NCBI GenBank assembly: GCA_003219175.1
Contig: QHPU01000050.1
Span: 1 to 64,000, forward strand
Source: Verrucomicrobiota bacterium
GTDB taxonomy: Bacteria; Verrucomicrobiota; Verrucomicrobiia; Chthoniobacterales; UBA10450
Length of the DNA: 64,000 bases
Direction of reading: 5' to 3'
Position numbers and translations under genes: made by a program. Each line of letters begins with the position of its first letter. Position 1 is the stretch's first letter. The notes beneath the pieces are model-generated. The model did not search any database and had not been told where the DNA came from. It saw only the letters and a program-made list of their open reading frames with translations. Positions 41,577-51,056 of the stretch are shown here, piece after piece.

Positions 41577-43421
41577 CTAGACTTTGCGTCCGAATTTCTT
41601 CTCCAGTTCGGCGTGCGAAATTTGAATCATGGTGGGACGACCGTGGGGGCAGCAGTAGGGCAAGTCGCACGCCAGTAGATCGCGAATTAGTTTTTCGATT
41701 TCGGGATAACGCAACGGATCGTTCGCTTTGACCGCGTGGCGGCAAACTGTTTTCGCGATCATATCTTCGCCCAAACGCAACGGCGAACTACTGCGGCTGG
41801 TCGTCTTCAATTCGTCAATCACTCGACGCAAGAAATCGGTGGCATCGGCGATTTCGAGAAAAGCGGGCAATGTATCGACCCGAAAACTGTGGGCGCCGAA
41901 GCCCTCGATTCCGATACCCATTTTTTGCAGGGTCGCGACATTCCGTTCGACCCATTCGGCGTCGCGCGGTGGCAGGGAAAAAATCTGCGGCAGGAGCATT
42001 CGCTGCGATGGAACTCCCTCCTCCTCCATCCGCCGGCGCAATTCTTCGAACAAAATGCGCTCATGCGCGGCATGTTGATCGACGAGCACAAGGCCGTCGG
42101 AATTTTCCATCAAAACGTAAAGCCGGTTGAGTACACCGATGATTTGAAATTGCTGATCGTCTTTCGGTGCAGCTCCCGGCTCAGGCGTGAGGTAGGGGTG
42201 ATTGACCTCAATCGCCCGCCCGCGATTCGGTGAATCGCCCCCACCCGCCATTGGCGGCTGCGGCAGAGTGGGCTGATCGGGTGATAACGATGTGGAGGGA
42301 CGGGCGCTGTCCCGTCCCATTCTTTCAAACGAGCTCGGGGCTGATGGCTGAACGGGTGGAGAAATTTGGGACAACACAGCGGTCGTCCCTCCAGGTGCGG
42401 GCGGGCTGAATTTTCGCTGCCAATCAACGCGCCCGCTCTCCAGCGTGCGCCGAACCGCTTCGACGATTGCCTCGCGAATCCTCCCCGGATCACGAAAGCG
42501 CACTTCGCGTTTTGCCGGATGAACATTCACATCCACATCCTGCGAGTCGAGATCGACAAACAGGAACGTGACCGGAAATTGTCCGCGCATGAGAGCGGTG
42601 TGATAACCCTCGCGCAGCGCAGTGGCGAGAATTCCACTGTCAATTGCGCGCCCATTGACAAAAACGAATTGTTGCGCGCGCGTTTGTCGACTGACACCGG
42701 CACGCCCGAGCCAGCCTCGAACTCGTACTCCTTGGTATTCGCGCTCAGAAATCTCCAGTAGCTCATTGAGAAATTCGGCACCGTAGAGGTCACGGATGCG
42801 ATCGCGCAACGACGCCGTTACCGGCAATTGCAGTGCAACTTTCTCGTCGCGCACCAGGCTGAAGCCAATAGCAGGCTGCGCCAGTGCCTGCAAAAAAAAT
42901 TGGTGCTCGATGTTCCGTGTCTCCGTCGTTTCGGAACGGAGAAATTTTCGCCGCGCTGGCACATTGTAAAACAGCGAGCGGACTTCGACTTGCGTTCCTG
43001 GTGCTTCACCACCGTCACGAACCGTCTCGATGCGTCCGCCATTTACCAGAATCTCCGTACCGGCAACCGCGCCGGGCTCGCGTGTCGTCAATCGGAAACG
43101 CGAAACACTCGCGATGCTCGGTAACGCTTCGCCGCGAAAACCGAGCGTGCTGATGGCAGCGAGATCGGCCGCGGAAGCAATCTTGCTGGTCGCGTGCCGC
43201 TCAAGCGACAGCAAAGCGTCGTCGCGATCCATTCCGCACCCATCATCGACAACGCGAATGCGGGATATTCCCCCGCGCTGAATCCCGATCTCAATCGAGC
43301 TGGCACCGGCATCGATGCTGTTCTCAACCAGTTCCTTCACGACCGAAGCGGGCCGCTCCACAACTTCGCCAGCCGCGACCTGGCTAGCAACAGTTTCGGG
43401 AAGAAGTTTGATTCGGCTCAT
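41577..43421 (-). CDS. mutL: DNA mismatch repair protein MutL
   Basis: MSRIKLLPETVASQVAAGEVVERPASVVKELVENSIDAGA; GFRGEALPSIASVSRF. Start placed at 43421; the longer ORF translates a GGCAGGCG..CGCCTGCC repeat. Confidence 0.97.
   Translation of the reverse strand: MSRIKLLPETVASQVAAGEVVERPASVVKELVENSIDAGASSIEIGIQRGGISRIRVVDDGCGMDRDDALLSLERHATSKIASAADLAAISTLGFRGEALPSIASVSRFRLTTREPGAVAGTEILVNGGRIETVRDGGEAPGTQVEVRSLFYNVPARRKFLRSETTETRNIEHQFFLQALAQPAIGFSLVRDEKVALQLPVTASLRDRIRDLYGAEFLNELLEISEREYQGVRVRGWLGRAGVSRQTRAQQFVFVNGRAIDSGILATALREGYHTALMRGQFPVTFLFVDLDSQDVDVNVHPAKREVRFRDPGRIREAIVEAVRRTLESGRVDWQRKFSPPAPGGTTAVLSQISPPVQPSAPSSFERMGRDSARPSTSLSPDQPTLPQPPMAGGGDSPNRGRAIEVNHPYLTPEPGAAPKDDQQFQIIGVLNRLYVLMENSDGLVLVDQHAAHERILFEELRRRMEEEGVPSQRMLLPQIFSLPPRDAEWVERNVATLQKMGIGIEGFGAHSFRVDTLPAFLEIADATDFLRRVIDELKTTSRSSSPLRLGEDMIAKTVCRHAVKANDPLRYPEIEKLIRDLLACDLPYCCPHGRPTMIQISHAELEKKFGRKV
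42192..42243. repeat. Dispersed repeat 'GTAGGGG(C/T)GATTGACCTCAA(T/G)CGCCCG...TTCGGTGAATC', copy inside mutL
   Basis: Near-identical sequence at 57361-57410 in the nusB-ftsY gap. Confidence 0.85.
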
Positions 43422-43601
43422 TAGGACGTCTGACTGTAGGGCAGGCGCTCCGCCTGCCAAATCTAATGCGCAGCCGGAGAACTGCGTCCAAGACGTTTGA
43501 GCTGGACTGGCATGACTGCTCGATCCACCTTTTTGTCGCCGTTAAGGCAAGACACGTGCTGATTGACTTCAAATGGGTGGATCGTACGTTTCCTTGAGTG
43601 A

Positions 43602-43928
43602 ATGATTGAGATTACCGACAGCGCGGTGCGGCAATTACGAGCCCTGGTGGGCGCAGCCGCAGAAAAAGGGTTGCGCATCGGGATTGCAAAGGGCGGTTGC
43701 TCCGGTCTGCAATACGAGATGACTTTGGGAGAAGCTCGCTCCGGCGATTCCGTCATTGAACGCGACGGGGTGAAGTTTTTCGTCGACGAAGACAGCGCCA
43801 AGTTGTTGCGCGGCTCAACTCTGGATTATCACGACGCCCTTACTGGGGCGGGTTTTCAGATTGTTAATCCAAATGCGGCTCGAACCTGCGGCTGCGGTTC
43901 TTCCTTCGAACCGACGCGCCCGCTCTAA
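43602..43928 (+). CDS. Iron-sulfur cluster assembly protein, HesB/IscA/ErpA family
   Basis: KGGCSGLQYEMTLGE and RTCGCGSSF. Confidence 0.95.
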   Translation: MIEITDSAVRQLRALVGAAAEKGLRIGIAKGGCSGLQYEMTLGEARSGDSVIERDGVKFFVDEDSAKLLRGSTLDYHDALTGAGFQIVNPNAARTCGCGSSFEPTRPL

Positions 43929-43943
43929 AGTGAGTGGTGTTTT

Positions 43944-45443
43944 TTGATGGCACGGGAATTCTTCCGCTACGAGACGCCTTATGGCCGGCCGCGGCAGCGA
44001 GTGAACTATTTCGCTTGGACGGTGGTGATCCTTCTTCTCACCGGCTTCGCCTTTGCCGCCTGGCTGGGAAGCTTCTACATTTTTTGGCAACCGGAACGGC
44101 CCGATAGTTATCGGCTGCTAAGAAAACTGCATCGTATTGATCCGCCGCGTCGGTTCGAATTGACGGCGGCGCCGGCGGGTGAGTTTCTTAACCCAAAACA
44201 ACTGCATGACCGCTACGCTCCCCTCGGCGAAGCGGAGTTATCCAAGGCGAATAGCGAGCTGGCGCGCAATTACATTCGCAATTTCCAACAGGTCCACGGC
44301 CTCGTCCCCTATGTGGTCGGGCGCTTTCGCATCATTGAAGTCCACCAGCTCGGCTCGGCGGATATTTTCACTTCCGGAATGGTTGCGCTCGCTGCTGCAA
44401 TTGATAACGGGGAAGTTCTGCTCGAACACGTTTATCCAGCCGATCGCCGCGACGTTCCGTTGATGCGCCAAACACTCGCTCCCGGTCTCGAGATCAAGCT
44501 CGAACGATCACACGATATTTCGGCGGTGATTCACGCGGATCGGACGGCCGATGGTCGCATCCTGATTACGGCGATGCCGTTGCTTTACGGAACCTACACC
44601 GTTACCCGCGGTACCGGCACGTTTAGCCTGGAACCCCCGCTCAATCTCAATCTCGCGGCTGGTTGGCCGCTTTTTAAACGCGAAGAATTGCGCGGCGCCG
44701 AAGATCGATTCGCACAGCTGCGTCAAAATGAACCCGTGGCACCTGGCACAATCGCGATCCCGGGAATCTCGCCCAGTGGGACACCGCCGCCGAGCGAAAA
44801 CCAGCTTGTCCGCGTCGAACCGGCATTGCCGATTGACACGCCGGCTGTCACGCCGCCACCAGCACCATCCAAGACAACGAAACCAGCGGGGAAAGCCGGA
44901 AAAATCGCAAAGAATCAAAAGCCTACAGCAACACCGAGCGGGACGGCGATGCAAGTCGCCAAAGCTAACACTCCAGCCCAAACGTTATCGACCCCGCCCT
45001 CGCAGACGTTGAGTCTGACCCCAACTCCCAGTGAGCCGGCCGACGGCACCGCTCTGGCATCGACCGCAGGCGGCGGGAATTGGAAAACGTATCCACCCGG
45101 CAGAATGCCGCTGGGCCGTCTCATCGCGACAACGGACCTCGATCAGGTGGCTGACCGCGCCCTTTCCGGAGAGCGCACTTACCTGAAAGGACAATTTGTG
45201 GTCAATTTCGCGGATGCGAATAAAGCCGTCTTACGGCCGCGCTCGCGCATGCCCGATTCGGTAATGCTTCTGGCTGGGGGAAATTCCACCCGGATCATTG
45301 TCGAATATCCCGCGGGTTATGTCCCGCCGAAACCGGGTTCAATCGTAAGCCGTGATGAAGTTCGTCCGTTTGAAATTACCGAGGTGCGAAAACAGGAAGA
45401 TGGCCAACTCAATGTTTTCGCGCGCGAGATCATGCAACCGTAA
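43944..45443 (+). CDS. Hypothetical membrane-anchored protein with Pro-rich linker
   Basis: One N-terminal TM helix (FAWTVVILLLTGFAFAAWLGSFYIFW); low-complexity P/T/A linker; long uninterrupted ORF. Confidence 0.7.
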   Translation: MMAREFFRYETPYGRPRQRVNYFAWTVVILLLTGFAFAAWLGSFYIFWQPERPDSYRLLRKLHRIDPPRRFELTAAPAGEFLNPKQLHDRYAPLGEAELSKANSELARNYIRNFQQVHGLVPYVVGRFRIIEVHQLGSADIFTSGMVALAAAIDNGEVLLEHVYPADRRDVPLMRQTLAPGLEIKLERSHDISAVIHADRTADGRILITAMPLLYGTYTVTRGTGTFSLEPPLNLNLAAGWPLFKREELRGAEDRFAQLRQNEPVAPGTIAIPGISPSGTPPPSENQLVRVEPALPIDTPAVTPPPAPSKTTKPAGKAGKIAKNQKPTATPSGTAMQVAKANTPAQTLSTPPSQTLSLTPTPSEPADGTALASTAGGGNWKTYPPGRMPLGRLIATTDLDQVADRALSGERTYLKGQFVVNFADANKAVLRPRSRMPDSVMLLAGGNSTRIIVEYPAGYVPPKPGSIVSRDEVRPFEITEVRKQEDGQLNVFAREIMQP

Positions 45444-45513
45444 CGGAGGTTAGGCTTCCAACCATTCGCCAGTCCGGCTCGGACCTCGGCTGGCAGACAT
45501 CTTACCTGCCGAA

Positions 45514-46179
45514 TCAGCGCCTATCGATGATTATCCTGCCGTCGCGAATTTCGATCGTGCCCTCACCGTAGGTTGTTCGGTATTCGCCAAGGTATTCCCG
45601 CAAGGGCCGGGAACGATATTTCCAGTCAAGCACGTCTCGCGGTATCGGCTCGTTGTTAATGGTGATGCTGCTCAGCCGCGGATTTTCCAGTGTCTGCGGG
45701 CCGTCGCTCTGAATCTCGATGTCACCATTCAAATAATAACGACCGCGCCCAACGTATTCGCCCAGTGGCACGCTCGTTTGAATGTGCAGGCGGTTGCCTT
45801 CTATCGCCACGAAAACCTTGCCACGAGCATGCCGATTGTTCGCAATCAAATTGTTCAGATCGTCTGCTGTTAATTCGATGTGTGCCGGCTGATCGCGGGT
45901 GTTTTCGAAATCCACCCATTTCTGTTTTGCGGTCCTGGCACTTTCTTCCGTGGTTTCAAACTGCGGCACGGGCGAAGGTTCCTGCGACAGCACGTGCGTT
46001 TTCTTCGCCCAAAGAACACTGCGCAACACCGCGGAGTGGGTCTTGTATCCGAAATACAAGCCGATGGCACCGGCGATAATCAGGAAAATGATGAAGCAGG
46101 TCAGAATCAAACAACCCTTGCCGAGGCATCCCATCCCTGTCTTCTCGCGTGGAAGCGGGCCTTCGATCCAGGTGTTCAT
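45514..46179 (-). CDS. Hypothetical single-TM protein
   Basis: GCLILTCFIIFLIIAGAIGLYFGYK TM segment; ATGA overlap with the downstream HIT gene. Confidence 0.7.
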   Translation of the reverse strand: MNTWIEGPLPREKTGMGCLGKGCLILTCFIIFLIIAGAIGLYFGYKTHSAVLRSVLWAKKTHVLSQEPSPVPQFETTEESARTAKQKWVDFENTRDQPAHIELTADDLNNLIANNRHARGKVFVAIEGNRLHIQTSVPLGEYVGRGRYYLNGDIEIQSDGPQTLENPRLSSITINNEPIPRDVLDWKYRSRPLREYLGEYRTTYGEGTIEIRDGRIIIDRR

Positions 46180-46691
46180 TTCCCTTCAGCCGGGGACGTT
46201 TCCGCTGCCGCTCGCAACTTCTGATAAAGGTCCTGCAATCCCTGCGAGAGCACGCGCGGTCCGGCAAGCATCGGCATAAAATTTGTGTCGCCACTCCAAC
46301 GCGGGACAATGTGAATATGGAGATGATCGGGGATGCCTGCGCCCGCGCATTCGCCGACGTTGATCCCGATGTTGAATCCCTGAGCTTTCACCACCTGTCG
46401 CAACAATTCCTGCCCCCGCACCACGAGCGAAAAAAGTTCGGCAATTTCATTCTCGCCGAGATCGCGCAGCTCACCCACTTTTCGATACGGCACCGCCATC
46501 AAATGTCCAACGGTGTAGGGGTATCGATTCATGATCAGGAAGGAATTCTTTCGGCGCAGCAGAACAAGATGGGCAGCATCATCGCTAGTGCGTGCCGCCT
46601 CCGCCAGGAAATCGGCGGGACTCGATTTCTCGAAGTATTCAAAGCGCCACGGCGCCCACAAAGTTTCGAGCTCGGGTTTTGGGAACTCCAC
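46176..46691 (-). CDS. HIT family protein
   Basis: NRYPYTVGHLMAVPYRKVGEL and GAGIPDHLHIHIVPRW (HxHxH). Confidence 0.95.
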   Translation of the reverse strand: MEFPKPELETLWAPWRFEYFEKSSPADFLAEAARTSDDAAHLVLLRRKNSFLIMNRYPYTVGHLMAVPYRKVGELRDLGENEIAELFSLVVRGQELLRQVVKAQGFNIGINVGECAGAGIPDHLHIHIVPRWSGDTNFMPMLAGPRVLSQGLQDLYQKLRAAAETSPAEGK

Positions 46692-46730
46692 CAGCTAACG
46701 AGAGTAAGGCGTTATCAGCGAAAGTCGAGT

Positions 46731-48236
46731 CTATCTGTGAGGCGGCAGCGGCGCCACGAATCCGTAGCTGGAGGGTTCGTCACCCTTCTTTTCCACGGTG
46801 ACACGGTAGGAAAAACCACCCGAGCTCCACGGTTCCTCGTCCAATGGAACGACGAGAGCGTTACACCCAACGGGCGGCTCGTTAAAAAAACGCGGACGCT
46901 GCAGATACAAAAGTAAGCCCTCATCGGGCGCGGGAAGAATTTCGTAGCGCAGATGTTCGGCCGCAGCCATCTGTCGAACTTCGCGGCCGAACTTCACCAG
47001 CGCATCGCGATTGTTGCGATAGCCGTCGATCATTCGCATCCCCGAATAGGCACCGGTAAAGATCGCAGCCAAAATGATAGTGACTACCGCCAGCTGGCGA
47101 ATGCGAGCAATATTGATCGCCTTCAGTTGCGCAGCCAGGAGAAGACAAAGGGCTGGAACAACCGGAAAAATTCGATCCACCCTTTTCGACGGAATCAACG
47201 ACATCACTACGATTCCGCCGGCGACCCAGGCAACCAGAAAGAACATCTCCGGGGAAAACCCGGCCAGCCATTTTCCGGTCGTCGCTTTCGTCTTCCGCAA
47301 CGCCACCACGAGCAATCCGATAATAAGCAAACTCCAGGGCGCGAATTTTTGCAGCAGGTGCGGAATATAGAAAAGCAACGGTTGCGACCGATGAATCCCC
47401 TCATGAAAACGGCCGGCGAATTCGATTAAGACAACGTCTTCATAAAATCCGTCAATGAAACGGATCCCGGTGATAACCCAAAGACAGAACAGGGCGAAGG
47501 AAGCAATCCATGGAGTCCATCCGCTCCACGCACTCGGAAAATCGGGACGCCATCTCCTGCGCAATTGATACAGAACCAGCGGCGGTAGAACAAACGCCCA
47601 AACGACTGGCCCCTTAATAAACATCGCTGCCGTCAACGCCGCGAAAAGCGCGACCCGATCGTGCATGTTCCAGAGCGTCCGCGTACGGATTTTTTCGAAC
47701 ATCAATAACCCGGCCGCAAAAGTGGCAAGAGCCAGCGGCATATCGGTTCGAACCAGGGTCGCCAATCGCACGCTCAAGAGATTCAGACCAAATGCCGCCA
47801 GCGCGATCAGCGCGGGCAAATCACCAAAAGCTCGAGCGCCTCGAAAAATCAAAAATGCGAGCGCGACCGCGGCAGCGAAGGAAGGAAAACGCCACGCGAA
47901 ATCCCATGAGCGGCCAATTTCATAAAGCCCCGCGGAAATCCAGGCGACCGCCGGTGGTTTGCTGTTGATATGATGAATGGAATGACGTTTTGGATTGCCG
48001 GCCATGCCTTCGTGCGGTGTCGTCTGATAAAGCCAGCGCTGTTGGCCGATCATTTGGTACGAAACGAACGCCTGTTTTGCCTGATCGTAGTCGTCGAGTG
48101 TCCAAGGCAGGTTTGAAACGGCGAACAGAGAAACCGTGAGAAAGCTAACAATTAGCGGCAGTCGCGTGTTTTTCCCGGCTTCAACCATACAAGTAAGCGG
48201 CGGCTCGAAGCGTCCGGGCCGGACACGCATTGGCAC
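46731..48236 (-). CDS. Glycosyltransferase family 39/ArnT-like membrane protein
   Basis: Multi-TM protein with DDYDQAKQAFVSYQMIGQQRWLYQ and HSIHHINSKPPAVAWISAGLYEIG motifs typical of the DXD-containing PMT-like fold. Confidence 0.85.
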   Translation of the reverse strand: MPMRVRPGRFEPPLTCMVEAGKNTRLPLIVSFLTVSLFAVSNLPWTLDDYDQAKQAFVSYQMIGQQRWLYQTTPHEGMAGNPKRHSIHHINSKPPAVAWISAGLYEIGRSWDFAWRFPSFAAAVALAFLIFRGARAFGDLPALIALAAFGLNLLSVRLATLVRTDMPLALATFAAGLLMFEKIRTRTLWNMHDRVALFAALTAAMFIKGPVVWAFVLPPLVLYQLRRRWRPDFPSAWSGWTPWIASFALFCLWVITGIRFIDGFYEDVVLIEFAGRFHEGIHRSQPLLFYIPHLLQKFAPWSLLIIGLLVVALRKTKATTGKWLAGFSPEMFFLVAWVAGGIVVMSLIPSKRVDRIFPVVPALCLLLAAQLKAINIARIRQLAVVTIILAAIFTGAYSGMRMIDGYRNNRDALVKFGREVRQMAAAEHLRYEILPAPDEGLLLYLQRPRFFNEPPVGCNALVVPLDEEPWSSGGFSYRVTVEKKGDEPSSYGFVAPLPPHR

Positions 48237-48283
48237 TCCCAGTCAGAACACTCGACTTCGCACAACCGGTCCCGGCTCATCAG

Positions 48284-48928
48284 CTAGTCGCGCCAGAGCA
48301 ACGCGCGCACCGGTGCCGCGTCCCCGCCCACTACTTTGAGCGGCAACGCGGCAAAATCATAAACTCCTGCTTCGATCTCGCTCAGGTCGAGCGACTCAAC
48401 AATGGCAATATTTCCGGCGGTAAGCGCATTATGATTGGCCAAAATCTTTGCTTCGATCGGGTCGACGGAAGGAAGATCGACCCCGAGTAAGACAACGCGA
48501 AGTTCGCGTAACCAGGCGATTGCCGCCGGTTTGAGCACCGGAATCCAATCTGGAAATCGTCTTGAGTCACGGAAGCAATTCGTTTTTAGCAGGACCCGGC
48601 GCGTTTCTGCGATTTCCGAGCGCGCGTGTTCCAAATCCGCAATAGCAACGAAAGGCTGAGTGCGCGAAAACTTTTCCCCCAAGTCGATCACGACTGCCGG
48701 TCCGATATAGTTTTCCAGAGGAACCGAATCAATGGTCTCTCCTTTTCGGGTGAAATGAAAGGGCGCGTCCGCGTGCGTTCCGTTATGCACGCTCATGGTG
48801 ACCGCGCCCACATTGACTGAACATGCTTCGCTCAGGTACCACTTTAATTCGTATCGAAACGGTGTGTCGCCCGGCCAGGGCGCGAGATCGTTCGTCAACG
48901 GCCGTGAAATATCCCAGATGGTTCTCAT
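48284..48928 (-). CDS. Cyclase family protein (kynurenine formamidase-like)
   Basis: WDISRPLTNDLAPWPGDTPF; SVHNGTHADAPFHF. Confidence 0.88.
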   Translation of the reverse strand: MRTIWDISRPLTNDLAPWPGDTPFRYELKWYLSEACSVNVGAVTMSVHNGTHADAPFHFTRKGETIDSVPLENYIGPAVVIDLGEKFSRTQPFVAIADLEHARSEIAETRRVLLKTNCFRDSRRFPDWIPVLKPAAIAWLRELRVVLLGVDLPSVDPIEAKILANHNALTAGNIAIVESLDLSEIEAGVYDFAALPLKVVGGDAAPVRALLWRD

Positions 48929-50136
48929 CCAGCGCGGCGCAGCTCCCTTATTATGGCATCAGCGGCATTTTCCCCAGCCTCTCCGCGGCCGAGCTTCTGC
49001 GCCACGCCGGCAAAATCCGAGAGCATGCGCGCCCGTTCTGATTTGTCAGTCAACAAGCGCGCTACTGCGGCGGCAATGGCCTGTGGTTGTGCCTGGTGCT
49101 GGATGAACTCGGGAACAATCTCGCGACCTGCCAGCACGTTCGGCATTCCCAAATATTTTATTTTCACCACCAGACGCGCAGCCAAATAAGTCAGCCACGC
49201 TACTCGATAAATCAGCACAAAAGGCAATTGAGACAACACGGCCTCGAGCGTGGCCGTTCCTGACGCTACCATTCCGACATTTGTCTGCACCATCAGCTGA
49301 GGAACCTCACCTTTAACGATGAAAAACTTTCCCGTGGCGGGTTTGCCGTAAAGATCAGCGCCGATCAACTCCGCCAGCGGCTCCGATGCGGCCGAGACGG
49401 CAAAACGGAGATCAGGATTTTCATGACTCAATGCTACCGCCGCCTCGCGCATGACCGGGAAAATCTTTTTCACTTCGCGTTCACGACTACCGGGAAATAA
49501 ACCAATCAGATTGTCATCCCGAGCCCCGAATGTGTTCGGGGTCGAGGGATCCCGTGGCGTTTGCTCGAAGGCTTTATCGCTGGATACCTCTCTCGGAGCC
49601 GGAATGGCGTTTTCGTTCGGTATGACCGACGTCATGGGGTGGCCGACAAAAATCGCGCGCAGGCCCGATTCTTCGTAAAGCTGGGGTTCGAATGGAAAAA
49701 TACACAGCATCAAATCAATCGACTGTGCCATTTGCGAAACGCGCCGGCGATTCCAAGCCCAGACTTGCGGGCTGATGTAATAAATAATTTTCAGCTCGGA
49801 AAACTTCCCTCGCAGGGCACGAGCAAGCCGAAGATTGAATCCGGGATAGTCGATCAACACCACCGCGCTTGGCCGTGCCGCGTCAATCTCCGAAATCGTG
49901 GCCTGAAATTGTTTCCGGAAAAATGGATAACGCCGGATCACTTCCCACAAACCGACCACCGCGGTGTCATGGATCCAATCGCGAAACTTACCACCGGCAA
50001 TGGTGCGCATTTTGGGCCCGCCGCGCCCGAGAAATTGCATCTGCGGCGATCGCGCCCGCAGAGCCTTCAGTAACGCGGCGCCGTGATTATCGGCGCTCCG
50101 TTCTCCAGCGACAAAATAGACGCTTACGTCGGACAT
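48925..50136 (-). CDS. lpxB: Lipid-A-disaccharide synthase with repeat-derived insertion
   Basis: VYFVAGERSADNHGAALLKALR; FLGRGGPKM; LIDYPGFNLRLAR; GLFPGSREREVKKIFPVM. Start moved to MSDVSVYF at 50136. Confidence 0.95.
   Translation of the reverse strand: MSDVSVYFVAGERSADNHGAALLKALRARSPQMQFLGRGGPKMRTIAGGKFRDWIHDTAVVGLWEVIRRYPFFRKQFQATISEIDAARPSAVVLIDYPGFNLRLARALRGKFSELKIIYYISPQVWAWNRRRVSQMAQSIDLMLCIFPFEPQLYEESGLRAIFVGHPMTSVIPNENAIPAPREVSSDKAFEQTPRDPSTPNTFGARDDNLIGLFPGSREREVKKIFPVMREAAVALSHENPDLRFAVSAASEPLAELIGADLYGKPATGKFFIVKGEVPQLMVQTNVGMVASGTATLEAVLSQLPFVLIYRVAWLTYLAARLVVKIKYLGMPNVLAGREIVPEFIQHQAQPQAIAAAVARLLTDKSERARMLSDFAGVAQKLGRGEAGENAADAIIRELRRAG
49513..49627. repeat. Dispersed GTCATCCCGAGC...TTCGGTATGAC element inside lpxB
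   Basis: Ends match the intergenic element at 30836-30919 (GTCATCCCGAGC..GAGGGATCCCG / CGGAAT..TTCGTTCGG.ATGAC). Confidence 0.85.
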
Positions 50137-50138
50137 TT

Positions 50139-51056
50139 TTAGTTTGCCGCGATTCGCCGCGTTATTTCGACGGCGAGCTCGAGCGCGGCCGCAGAGTGCG
50201 AGCCGGAAACTCTCGGTTGACCGCCGGTGAGCGCACAATCGACAAAAGAAGCGAGCTGTTGTCGCAATGGCTCTTCTTTTTCAATCGCGACGGGCTCGCG
50301 CATAATCTGTCCGTCTACCCGGCGATAAATTTCGCCACTCTGGCCCTGGTAATCTAACGACAAATAGGCATCTTCCTGGAAGACCCGAATCTTCCGCATT
50401 TTTTCCGGGCTGATGCGGCTGGAAGTGACATTGGCGATGCATCCGCTAGCGAAACGCAACCGCGCGTTGGCAATGTCTTCGCCGCGACTCAGCACCGGCA
50501 CTCCTACGGCATCGATGGTTTCCACCGTCGAGTTGACCAAATGCAAAATGATTTCCAGATCGTGAATCATGAGATCGAGCACGACACCAATCTCCTTGCT
50601 GCGATTCGGATATGGGGAAAGACGATGCGCTTCGATGAAACGCGGATGGGTCAGTCGCTGTTCCAGCGCGTTCAAAACGGGATTGAACCGTTCCACGTGG
50701 CCGACCTGCAAGACGAGCCCCTTTTCAGCAGCCACCTGTGCCAAGTCGCGCGCGTCGCTGGTCTTTTCGGTGATCGGTTTCTCGATCAGCAAATGTTTGC
50801 CCTGCGCCAGCAAATCGCGCGCGATCGGAAAATGCACGCTCGTCGGAGTGGCGATCGAGGCAGCGTCAACCATTCCGGCGAACTCATTGAGCGACGCTGC
50901 GGCTTTAGCTTTGTACTTAGCACCAATTTCGTCTGCTCGTGCCAGATCAATATCGAGAATTGCGACCAGTTCCGCATTTGGCAGTTCGGAATAAATGCGC
51001 GCGTGATTGCTGCCAATGTGACCGACACCAACGACGCCAACGCGCAATTTTTTCAT
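50139..51056 (-). CDS. Gfo/Idh/MocA family oxidoreductase
   Basis: LRVGVVGVGHIGSNHARIYSELPNAELVAILDID; HLLIEKPITEKTSDARDL. Directly upstream of lpxB. Confidence 0.92.
   Translation of the reverse strand: MKKLRVGVVGVGHIGSNHARIYSELPNAELVAILDIDLARADEIGAKYKAKAAASLNEFAGMVDAASIATPTSVHFPIARDLLAQGKHLLIEKPITEKTSDARDLAQVAAEKGLVLQVGHVERFNPVLNALEQRLTHPRFIEAHRLSPYPNRSKEIGVVLDLMIHDLEIILHLVNSTVETIDAVGVPVLSRGEDIANARLRFASGCIANVTSSRISPEKMRKIRVFQEDAYLSLDYQGQSGEIYRRVDGQIMREPVAIEKEEPLRQQLASFVDCALTGGQPRVSGSHSAAALELAVEITRRIAAN

Noticed and set aside
43422-43460. MAGGAPALQSDVL extension of MutL
   Set aside because: Encoded by a GGCAGGCGCTCCGCCTGCC repeat; the canonical MutL start MSRIKLLPE follows.
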